Made by a program: the position numbers and the translations under genes
In this document: positions 60,901 to 64,000 of the stretch, in pieces
How positions within the stretch are numbered: the first letter of the stretch is position 1
Layout: each line of letters starts with the position of its first letter
The notes under the pieces: generated by a model
Seen by the model: the letters and a program-made list of their open reading frames with translations, nothing else
Database searches by the model: none
What the model was told of the DNA's origin: nothing
NCBI RefSeq assembly: GCF_037392515.1
Contig: NC_090281.1
Span: 45,856,645 to 45,920,644, forward strand
Direction of reading: 5' to 3'
Length of the DNA: 64,000 nucleotides
Source of the DNA: Haliotis asinina
Lineage: Eukaryota > Mollusca > Gastropoda > Lepetellida > Haliotidae

Positions 60901-61008
60901 GACATCCATCATACACACCAGGTGACCGAGGAAATGCATTCTCGCTGATGTACATCCGGGTATCGTGACAAGTAGTGTGAACAGACCAACCATATGAACG
61001 ACGGTCAT
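31901..61008 (-). CDS. SVEP1-like multidomain type I membrane protein, 26 exons
   Basis: Exons: 60919-61008, 59643-59853, 57893-58022, 56516-56643, 55777-55950, 55094-55255, 54526-54777, 52363-52569, 51644-51838, 50437-50666, 49048-49333, 48180-48341, 46733-46891, 45335-45521, 43349(or 43361)-43625, 41041-41257, 39609-39839, 38379-38549, 37417-37608, 36670-36936, 35933-36124, 34470-34637, 33929-33997, 33600-33659, 32739-32856, 31901-32312. The sum is a multiple of three (about 1,645-1,648 residues). Order: signal peptide, atypical sushi, HYR, two sushi, HYR, two sushi, a two-exon Cys module, two GCC2/GCC3 repeats, LamG-like, two EGF, TSP1, sushi, a second Cys module, GCC2/GCC3, Thr/Pro linker, one transmembrane helix, cytoplasmic tail. 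The ectodomain repertoire is that of SVEP1-type adhesion proteins; no vWA domain is seen and a membrane anchor is present. Probable cell-surface adhesion or recognition role. The splice junction between exons 15 and 16 is the least certain part. Confidence 0.85.
32071..32145 (-). repeat. Coding hexanucleotide repeat (Asp-Pro) in the receptor tail
   Basis: Tandem 6-bp units (GGGTCA/GGGTCG on the plus strand) encode alternating Asp-Pro, with Glu-Pro and Gly-Pro variants, in the last exon. Confidence 0.92.
32895..33012 (+). repeat. Family 2 SINE-like fragment
   Basis: TGATGACTGGAGTGTCGGGT and TTGACTTCCGTCATGTAG recall the middle of the repeat; both ends are lost. Confidence 0.45.
33076..33356 (-). 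repeat. Family 2 SINE-like repeat, nearly full length
   Basis: GAGTGAGTTTAGTTTTACGC through GGCGGTCTGCAAATAATCGA to CCCGGACCTTCACGGGT. In intron 24 of the SVEP1-like gene. Confidence 0.92.
34133..34245 (-). repeat. Family 1 SINE, truncated
   Basis: GGCTGAGTGAGTTTAGTTTT, GGGCTTCACATATTGTACCC and ATGTGGGGAATATAACTCAG; the head is missing. Confidence 0.75.
34470..37608 (-). CDS. SVEP1-like gene exons 19-22: sushi, second Cys module, GCC2/GCC3 repeat
   Basis: Exon 19 (37417-37608) is a sushi-like domain ending GGYWTPSTKLPSC. Exons 20-21 (36670-36936, 35933-36124) encode a module with TGGTCLTHSQ, CGQKSVCSIRV and a closing YVICPPGTVPEDGLC. Exon 22 (34470-34637) is a GCC2/GCC3 repeat with CPSGTSYN, CVRGTYQVIPG and CPPGTTT. 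The order module-then-GCC2/GCC3 repeats that of exons 10-13. All four exons are phase 1-1. Confidence 0.82.
34731..34895 (+). repeat. Family 1 tRNA-derived SINE
   Basis: GGGTAGCACCGTAGTTAAAG (A box), CCGTGTTCGATTCCCG (B box) and the shared GCGGCGTAAAACTAAACTCA tail. Confidence 0.88.
35244..35400 (-). repeat. Family 1 tRNA-derived SINE
   Basis: GTAAGTGAGTTTAGATTTAC tail, GAATCGAGCCCGGGTC B box, head at 35390s. In intron 21 of the SVEP1-like gene. Confidence 0.82.
35620..35712 (+). repeat. Family 2 SINE-like fragment
   Basis: GTATCTTCCAGACTGGATTA and TTGCTGAGTGTGGCGTTAAA remain. Confidence 0.5.
37739..37935 (-). repeat. Family 2 SINE-like repeat, degraded
   Basis: TTTAACGCCGCAGGCAGAAA, CCAGCTATATGGCGATGGCT and ACGAAGTCAGCGAGCCAGAT are readable. 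Confidence 0.75.
38170..38257 (-). repeat. Family 1 SINE fragment (head)
   Basis: CACGTGGGAAATCCAACCC and TTGGCTACCCCACCGCCCG match the tRNA-like head only. Confidence 0.55.
38379..39839 (-). CDS. SVEP1-like gene exons 17-18: two EGF-like domains and a thrombospondin type 1 domain
   Basis: Exon 17 (39609-39839) holds two EGF-like domains; the first opens VDECLTSPCNGHPC and closes CQRGYTGRNC, the second closes CTEDFHGLLC. VDEC suggests a calcium-binding EGF start. Exon 18 (38379-38549) holds a TSP1 repeat with VWSSWRDWSACSVACGDG, Arg-rich RTRSRSC and TQTCNTLDC. Trp residues in WSSWRDW fit C-mannosylation sites known for this domain. Both exons are phase 1-1. Confidence 0.9.
38777..38822. repeat. 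ACAGAC/AC microsatellite
   Basis: ACAGACACAGAC units grading into CA runs, in intron 17. Confidence 0.85.
39359..39580 (+). repeat. Family 2 SINE-like repeat
   Basis: ACCCGTGAAGATCTGAC, CGTAAGAGGCGACTAAAGAG and TTACAGACCGCTACCATATA. Ends about 30 bp before the exon 17 donor. Confidence 0.82.
40676..40842 (-). repeat. Family 1 tRNA-derived SINE
   Basis: GAATGAGTTAGTTTCGTTTT tail, AAATCGAACCTGACGAGCGG and CTAGCCTACTCCACCTCCCC head. In intron 16. Confidence 0.82.
41041..45521 (-). CDS. SVEP1-like gene exons 14-16: laminin-G/pentraxin-like domain
   Basis: Exon 14 (45335-45521) has FTLSLW-type strand YDFTLSLWYKATQ; exon 15 (to 43625) has LNKWTRFDVTF and LTLYRDGKKV, the classic LamG strand pair. 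Exon 16 (41041-41257) carries SLSLYNTCKTPSEILQMA, like the closing strand of a LamG or pentraxin fold. Exon 15 may end at 43361 (before GTATTA) or 43349 (before GTGGGA); both keep phase 0. Exon 16 may begin at 41257, which keeps frame; a better-looking acceptor at 41214 would not. Introns 14 and 15 each contain a Tc1-type element. Confidence 0.65.
41750..43096 (-). mobile_element. Tc1/mariner transposon with uninterrupted transposase, nested in a SINE
   Basis: The 1,347-bp element starts and ends with matching inverted repeats (left TACTACCGACAAGAAATAAG, right complement TACTACCGACAGAAAATAAG) and is flanked by TA on both sides (41748-41749 and 43097-43098). The flanks are the two halves of a minus-oriented family 2 SINE, so it inserted into that repeat. 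It lies in intron 15 of the SVEP1-like gene, in the same orientation as that gene. Only the transposase is coding. Confidence 0.92.
41840..42868 (-). CDS. Tc1-type DD34E transposase, 342 residues, uninterrupted
   Basis: Single open frame from MPPRQYLGEATKW to a stop after GGHTRY. The N-terminal half has two helix-turn-helix regions (VARQMGKSKSVISRLRDKY; TLTVKNRLYQARLKARRP). The catalytic triad is visible: D in FSDESRF, D in QDDNARPH and E in SPDLSPNEHLWD, with 34 residues between the last two, the Tc1 spacing. Length is the usual 340 or so residues. Open frame and matched ends suggest a recent insertion that could still encode active enzyme; activity itself is not shown. Confidence 0.95.
   Translation of the reverse strand: MPPRQYLGEATKWRIVGMIEVGTSLCEVARQMGKSKSVISRLRDKYCQTGGVATRPGRARPKSTTPRQDRLITLIALHDRFKSAAAINREFRTLTGRRISTLTVKNRLYQARLKARRPFKGVTLSAHHKRQRLAWARQHQGRAMRHWRYTMFSDESRFCLRFTDGRKRCWRRSGERYARAAILDHDRYGGGTVMVWGGITYDRRSDLVIINGAMTGQRYVDQILRPVVAPFARVIGRNFVFQDDNARPHRARIVSAYLRQEGIQILDWPSKSPDLSPNEHLWDVLGRRVYARDPGPANLAQLGAALQEEWRAIPRATIRKLINSMPSRCRECVAQHGGHTRY
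43913..45139 (+). mobile_element. Decayed Tc1-type transposon in intron 14 of the SVEP1-like gene
   Basis: Inverted repeats of 25 bp (43913-43937 and 45115-45139, one mismatch; TACTGAATCAAAAACG at the left) are flanked by TA dinucleotides. Inside, 44215-44900 encodes a transposase relic: MPRLSNVQRERAVGMLQAGR, VAREMGCSRRIVYDL (helix-turn-helix), TIRNRLRAANLHSQRPYRG, VFSDESRI (first catalytic Asp) and LQHDNARPH-like remains. Stops interrupt it from about 44461 on, and the region of the final Glu is missing, with only non-matching sequence after about 44900. The transposase reads opposite to the host gene. Confidence 0.85.
46572..46652 (-). repeat. Family 2 SINE-like repeat, truncated
   Basis: GAGTGAGTGAGTGAGTTTTA tail and CACTCAGTAATATTCCAG; only the tail half remains. 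Confidence 0.7.
46733..48341 (-). CDS. SVEP1-like gene exons 12-13: two GCC2/GCC3 ephrin-receptor-like repeats
   Basis: Exons 48180-48341 and 46733-46891, both phase 1-1, each encode one cysteine-rich repeat with CPKGTMYN / CPAGMSSPNG at the start, CPRGSYQNED / CPLGEYQPLAD in the middle and CPRGTTS / CPRGTIS near the end. This is the GCC2_GCC3 (TNFR-like) pattern that precedes or follows sushi domains in SVEP1 and related proteins. A CATA microsatellite lies about 107 bp upstream of the exon 13 acceptor. Confidence 0.88.
46998..47123. repeat. CATA tetranucleotide microsatellite, about 31 copies
   Basis: Uninterrupted CATA units in intron 12, about 107 bp upstream of the exon 13 acceptor. Confidence 0.95.
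49048..50666 (-). CDS. SVEP1-like gene exons 10-11: Cys-containing module with two furin-type sites
   Basis: Exons 50437-50666 and 49048-49333 encode about 170 residues not matched to a named domain. The first part has Cys pairs (SSCETSAGKQQ, DCVTSSCSVQDVTVAC) and ends NRRKRSPAEHQ. The second part starts LLAPHNRYRRSE, continues LEVTWYFGVNYIC and closes with FKCEEGMLPVFETGSC just before the GCC2/GCC3 repeats. Basic motifs RRKR (50455-50466) and RYRR (49304-49315) fit proprotein-convertase cleavage. The layout resembles exons 20-21 of the same gene, which suggests internal duplication. Function unknown. Confidence 0.7.
49526..49578. repeat. GATA microsatellite
   Basis: GATA units with some GATACATA, joined to the head of a SINE. 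Confidence 0.88.
49586..49702 (+). repeat. Family 1 SINE, degraded
   Basis: CCCGAGTTTGATTTCC (B box), AGCCCATTTCTGGAG and a CTCACTCACTCACTC tail; joins a GATA microsatellite at its head. Confidence 0.65.
50903..51073 (-). repeat. Family 1 tRNA-derived SINE
   Basis: GAGTGAGTGAGTGAGTTGTG tail, AATTGAACCCATGTC B box and CACTCGGTTACCCAGCAGCCC-like head. It is followed by a family 2 copy in the opposite orientation. Confidence 0.82.
51085..51358 (+). repeat. Family 2 SINE-like repeat, nearly full length
   Basis: GAGGACCCGTGGAGGTCCCG through GGCGACTAACGGGATCGGAT to GCGGCGTAAAACTAAACTCA. Includes the doubled GGCGACTATGCTTGTCGTAA segment also seen at 57149. Confidence 0.92.
51644..52569 (-). CDS. 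SVEP1-like gene exons 8-9: two sushi domains
   Basis: Exons 52363-52569 and 51644-51838, both phase 1-1. Exon 8 shows ICPPPPYSDP, CNVSCSDGYVLGG and a closing Trp...SLSC. Exon 9 shows KCPPLRQPTNGNISC, CKLTCDDEW and GNWIPTTVVPDC. Both are slightly longer than a canonical 60-residue sushi domain. The intron between them carries a family 2 SINE at about 51884-52033. Confidence 0.82.
51884..52033 (-). repeat. Family 2 SINE-like repeat
   Basis: GGTTAACGTCGCACTCAGCA and CAGCTATATAGTGGTGGTCT; ends in the middle of the body. Confidence 0.75.
52735..52855 (+). repeat. Family 1 SINE, degraded
   Basis: GATCGATTCCCCACATGGGT (B box) is clear; the A box is lost. Confidence 0.6.
53345..53377. repeat. GA microsatellite
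   Basis: GAGAGAAAGAGAGAG followed by a G run, in intron 7. Confidence 0.85.
53825..53995 (+). repeat. Family 1 tRNA-derived SINE
   Basis: GGCGGGGTAGCCAAGAGGTT (A box), GGGTTCTATTTCCC (B box) and TGCTAAAAGCGGCGTAAAAT tail. In intron 7. Confidence 0.88.
54268..54393 (-). repeat. Family 1 SINE, degraded
   Basis: GTTTTACGCCATCACAACTC and GCTTGACGAGCGAATCCTGA; about 130 bp from exon 7. Confidence 0.6.
54526..54777 (-). CDS. SVEP1-like gene exon 7: HYR domain in a single exon
   Basis: Symmetric phase 1-1 exon of 252 nt encoding a complete HYR domain: PPIFINCPEE at the start, VTWNDILATDNAGN in the middle, FPVGRTEVRYKAVDSSGN and CVFNVLVN at the end. Unlike the first HYR domain (exons 3-4), it is not split by an intron. 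Confidence 0.88.
55094..55950 (-). CDS. SVEP1-like gene exons 5-6: two sushi (CCP) domains
   Basis: Each of the exons 55777-55950 and 55094-55255 is a phase 1-1 module encoding one sushi domain with four cysteines, a central Gly-Tyr or Asn-Val stretch and the closing pattern Trp-x(4-8)-Pro-x-Cys (GAWSPEAPTC; GSWYLPIPDC). Sushi domains mediate protein-protein contacts in complement and adhesion proteins. The intron between them holds a GGTGA pentamer array directly after the first exon. Confidence 0.85.
55641..55769. repeat. (CTCAC)n pentamer array, about 26 copies, next to an exon
   Basis: Uninterrupted CTCAC units on the plus strand, i.e. GTGAG on the transcribed strand. The array begins 7 bp after the exon 5 splice donor (at 55776). 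Confidence 0.97.
56028..56405. repeat. 22-bp tandem repeat, arranged as 44-bp pairs
   Basis: Alternating units of GTGGACACTGAAGCGACC... and GTTGACACTGAAAGGGTC..., decaying to the right into ACATTGAAACGAN variants. In intron 4 of the SVEP1-like gene. Confidence 0.9.
56516..58022 (-). CDS. SVEP1-like gene exons 3-4: HYR domain
   Basis: Exons 57893-58022 and 56516-56643 (phases 1-0-2 matched) encode one HYR (hyalin repeat) domain of about 85 residues. Seen are the N-terminal PTFSTC, the central ATWTVPVAHDGQG and the C-terminal VVYKATDDNG followed by CHVTFEV. HYR is an Ig-like fold found beside sushi domains in adhesion proteins such as SVEP1 and SRPX. The donor after exon 4 (GTATGT) extends the exon by five bases beyond the codon for Glu-Val. 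Confidence 0.8.
56721..56876 (+). repeat. Family 1 tRNA-derived SINE
   Basis: GGGGTAGCCTAGTGGTTGAA (A box), CCCGGCTTCTATTC (B box) and a shortened GGCGTAAATCCATATGAACT tail. In intron 3. Confidence 0.82.
57149..57433 (+). repeat. Family 2 SINE-like repeat, first of a tandem pair
   Basis: ACCCGTGAAGACCCGTGAAGG to a (CTCA)n tail. The doubled GTGAAG start suggests an earlier partial duplication. Confidence 0.92.
57434..57657 (+). repeat. Family 2 SINE-like repeat, second of a tandem pair
   Basis: Begins ATGACCCGTGAAGGTCCGGG immediately after the tail of the preceding copy. It lacks about 60 bp of the middle (after GGTCAGGCTC). Confidence 0.9.
58926..59075 (+). repeat. Family 1 tRNA-derived SINE
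   Basis: GGTGGCATGGTGGTTAAAGC (A box) and CCCGGGTTCGATACCCC (B box); the tail is degraded. In intron 2. Confidence 0.85.
59382..59570 (-). repeat. Family 2 SINE-like repeat
   Basis: TTCTTTAACGCCACGATCAG, GTAAATAATCGAGTGTAGGC and CCCATTAGTCGTCCCTTACA. About 70 bp from exon 2 on its 3' side. Confidence 0.8.
60515..60672 (+). repeat. Family 1 tRNA-derived SINE
   Basis: GGTGGAGGGGTGGTTAAGCG (A box), GGTGTTCGATTCCCC (B box), AAAGCAGCGTAAAACCATGT tail. In intron 1. Confidence 0.85.
60919..61008 (-). CDS. SVEP1-like gene exon 1: start codon and signal peptide
   Basis: ATG is the complement of 61006-61008. The 30 codons begin MTVVHMVGLFTLLVTIPGC, a short N-region followed by a hydrophobic core, as in a secretory signal peptide. 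The donor GTGTGTAT follows. The exon joins in frame to 59643-59853, which ends in a GSWNLASC motif like the last strand of a sushi domain. Confidence 0.8.
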
Positions 61009-61155
61009 TTCGCAATATCTGTAAACAACGAACACAAAATAATTAATAAAAACAAGTTTTAAGGATTGACAAGTTCTTTAGGACAGTAAAGTGTATTTCA
61101 ATGCAGGTATAAACACCGTTATCAAAGAAGTTATAAACGACACTATAATTTTATA

Positions 61156-62156
61156 TACTGTCCAATTAAAAGAAACGCATGGACGATTTGCATTTTAAAA
61201 AATCTGTTAATGACCCATTCTGTTCAAACAATCGTCAAAATATGTGATGAAAGTGTTCATAGCATGATTTTACTCAGCTGCACAAGTCAAAATCGATTTT
61301 ACCTGAAAATGTTGATTTTGATGCGATTTCTTATAAGGAATAGTAAGGCATCGCCACAACGCAACAGAAATCCCCTTCCAGTTGAAATAGTACATCAAAA
61401 GTCATTCAGTGTCTGGCAATAAAAATCCTGATGACTTTCAGAAATTGACGTTCGTTTTGAAGGAGTTTCAATGTCAAATGACTACGTCACGGAATAGCGC
61501 CACTGAAAGAATGGATGCTGAAGATTACCAATCTTCTGTTGCTAGGTATCTGAATGTTAGTCTGAGCAAGACATCATGGCTTGCAGCTTGTAGCAACCAA
61601 AAAGGTACAACATGTAACCGTCCCCGTACAGGCAGACGGAGATTTAAGAGGATCACATCACTTCGTGGTTTAGGCCACGTTGTGAATTGTTGGAATCAGT
61701 CTCTGACTATCTCCCCCATGATAGTTACACGTCAGCCACCTCCGTTCCTTTCACATCGCGCAAACGCCGACAACTGGTTTTCTCGAGCTACCACTGCAGC
61801 CCAAGATCGGTACAACCGGGTACTACAGTACTACCCGTACTGCCAGGGGTGAGAGCACAGCAGTCAGGATGCCTGGACTTCGGAGGATATCCGGTCAAAC
61901 TGTACGGAACTGGTTGAAAGAGATTGGTCTGAGAGCCAGAAGACCCGACGTCGGGGTCGTGCTACGTCGTTACCATGGCGCACAACGTCTCCATTGATCC
62001 AAGTATCCACTCGGTTGGATAGACATTACCTTCTTCTAAAGTGTAGTGTGTAAAATTTCATGCACTAAACTCTATTTCTGGACGAGTTATACATGTTTGA
62101 AAATACAACATTTTCGCAACAGATTTCTCGTGTATACGTTTCTTTTTGGGATAGTA
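61156..62156 (+). mobile_element. Decayed Tc1-type transposon upstream of the SVEP1-like gene
   Basis: Ends TACTGTCCAATTAAAAGAAACG (left, first 20 bases compared) and the complement of TACTATCCCAAAAAGAAACG (right) are flanked by TA. Inside, 61438-62020 holds transposase remains, clearest at ISGQTVRNWLKEIGLRARRP and VVLRRYHGAQRLH (about 61877-61995), a typical Tc1 DNA-binding region. The catalytic part is absent, so the element is internally deleted as well as frame-shifted. Confidence 0.8.
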
Positions 62157-63086
62157 TACAAGGGGAATACATACAAAAAGGATACTTGGATTTCAGAAGG
62201 AAGTTGGCAAAGAGTCTTGTTAATCCTCCTCATGTGTCACTTAAATGAGCTTTACAATGGCTAATTGATTAAATAATGTATGTAATGTCATTTGAACATT
62301 TCTATTTGTCAAATTATTAAAAGACATTCTGGACCTCCTGCTATGACCACTATGTTCACTGGGCCATTTGTTATTATATTTATCCTTGTTCAAAATATGA
62401 TTTTAGTCATCTGGCAAAGTCTCAGTGAATTATTTAATTGATTATTATTTAATTAATTCTGTTCCGGTGTTTGAAAAGGAAACGACATGATTGGCAGTCT
62501 TCTAATGAAATCAGGACCACTTCTTGTGGCTCTGTATGATCATATTACGGGTGTCAGATTGTTTCCCCTGATAAACTTAATGATATTTAAAGGCTGTAAC
62601 AAGCACACCGGACGGATATAACGATTTTAGGGGTCCAATCAGCTTCCAGTAAATCTTAATCGAAATTCAAGTAACGAATTACGGACATAGCGAACTAAGA
62701 TTAGCGTTACCTCTCAGATCGTAATAAAAGCATAAACTGTACAGGTGACTGATAATATAACATTCATATCGCAAAATTCAAGTGGTTTCACTGAAAATGT
62801 TTATACTGCAAAATATTTCGAATTAAAAAAAATGAATTATGTAATAATTTACATTTTTCTGATTTTATGTTGCAGTTTTTAACTGATTGACAAGTGTTAT
62901 TACAGGACGGGTCACCTTACTTCTATTGCTCCCATGTCTAGGTATTTTGACCCCGACTTGGTAGGTGGGATGTCATCCTACCCGGATACTTTGCTCGTGG
63001 CATCAGCCACTTTATTTTGGCTGATATTTTATGGCTGGGACTTTTCATGATCGACATGGGTGAATAACATAAAGACAAAATTATAT

Positions 63087-63186
63087 TTATAGGATATGAA
63101 ACGAGCTTCCCCTTTCATATCAAGTTTATTTCAAGAGGGACATACACTTGACATGAAAGGGGAACGAGTTTTGTATCCTATTTATT
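63087..63186. repeat. Long hairpin upstream of the SVEP1-like gene
   Basis: TTCCCCTTTCATATCAAGT pairs with ACTTGACATGAAAGGGGAA; outer AGGATATGAAACGAG pairs with CGAGTTTTGTATCCT. Arms about 35 bp with a few mismatches. Confidence 0.8.
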
Positions 63187-63485
63187 AGCCACGTTCTAAA
63201 AAAAGAACATATCGTTAAAATAAAGCAATGTTTTACTTTCCTGTATAGAACCGTACAACGCGGATTAATACATCATATTGGTGACAGGAATGTCAACCGC
63301 TTCACTCCAGGAAAACGTGCGCCACGAGAGGCAATACCAAAAGTCATTGTGTTCTGTAATCTGATAAGTTGAAAAACATGACCAAATGGTATTTGATTCC
63401 CGGAAACTGCAAGTCTGTTCGCTGCGTATTGACACGTAGAAACATCGCAAACAATTGTTTTGTTGTGTCATCAACAGTGGAGTGG

Positions 63486-63531
63486 TGACGTCATTCAAAT
63501 CTTATTGTAACGTAAAGTCAGAATGACGTCA
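63486..63531. promoter_or_regulatory. Two perfect CRE palindromes
   Basis: TGACGTCA occurs at 63486-63493 and 63524-63531. This is the CREB/ATF consensus. No gene start was recognised nearby inside the window. Confidence 0.45.
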
Positions 63532-64000
63532 CAAATGAGCACCTCTAGATGCTACCATGGGAACTAGCTGAAACGGCCAGCTGATGACACTTCACTGCTG
63601 TACCCGAATTCGATGTAAACGAGTGCGGACAGTAAAACAAACCCTTTGGTTTATTGTTTTGTTTACAACGTCGATTCCAAATGCATTCCCGTGCTTCAAA
63701 TACTCAATAACACCCAGAAATTGGCCAAAACGTGATGTTTATCTCTAAAATACAACATAGATATAGATAGATATGACGGGAGTGGGTGCGGCTGACAGTG
63801 GCAGTGATCGAGGTACAAGAGCGCAGCTCATCTTTTGATGTGTGTTATTGTGCAGTCCTGACAGCATGGGGATGTCAATAAGTTTTGAGCCTTGAGCAAT
63901 TTTCATACCCAGGTGTCACAGCCTATGGTACGACATTGAACCTTGGGGTGTAGCTGATATGATATATAAGTTTTGGTATCCTACTCTCAGAAGTTATTGA

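Larger units (their letters stand above)
62157..64000. other. Non-coding stretch at the right edge
   Basis: Contains the long hairpin and the CRE pair listed separately. Short open frames here (for example 63265-63498, minus) lack any recognisable motif. Nothing else is supportable. Confidence 0.5.

Overview
The window is animal nuclear DNA, most likely from a marine gastropod of the abalone (Haliotis) type. The genes have many small exons with GT-AG introns, and all three recognisable host genes lie on the minus strand. Two SINE-like repeat families that I associate with abalone sequence occur more than 35 times. One is tRNA-derived, with an A box, a B box and a tail reading GCGGCGTAAAACTAAACTCAC; the other has a different body but the same tail. 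Genus is an inference from remembered repeats, not a search.

Layout. (1) About 544-4621, minus: the first four coding exons of a secreted glycosidase-like gene (copy A) that runs off the left edge. (2) 6285-8602: an intron-bearing tyrosine recombinase gene of the Crypton/KIAA1958 (DUF3504) type, plus strand, with DNA hairpins on both sides. (3) 9480-22122, minus: a complete 16-exon paralogue of copy A (copy B), 740 residues, with signal peptide and a probable (beta/alpha)8-barrel domain. A and B are head-to-tail tandem duplicates with matching exon lengths. (4) 22123-31827: an AT-rich gene-poor stretch holding a decayed second Crypton-like recombinase (about 29150-30210), SINEs and a CTAT microsatellite. 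(5) 31901-61008, minus: a 26-exon gene for a type I membrane protein of about 1,645 residues, built from sushi, HYR, GCC2/GCC3 (ephrin-receptor-like), laminin-G/pentraxin-like, EGF and thrombospondin-1 modules. It resembles SVEP1 in its ectodomain but ends in one transmembrane helix and an acidic Asp-Pro-rich tail. (6) 61009-64000: upstream DNA with a decayed Tc1 element, a hairpin and two perfect CRE sites.

The introns of the long receptor gene carry three Tc1-type DNA transposons. One (41750-43096) has an uninterrupted 342-codon DD34E transposase, matching terminal inverted repeats and a TA target duplication, and sits inside an older SINE. Two others are decayed (one of these lies just upstream of the gene). 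Introns also hold large tandem repeats: a 66-bp minisatellite in gene B, and a 22-bp repeat plus a GGTGA pentamer array in the receptor gene. The pentamer array begins a few bases after a splice donor and repeats a donor-like motif.

The exon models were built by hand from reading frame, splice dinucleotides and phase. The totals are divisible by three for gene B and the receptor gene. The weakest point is the junction between receptor exons 15 and 16. Functions are family-level inferences.
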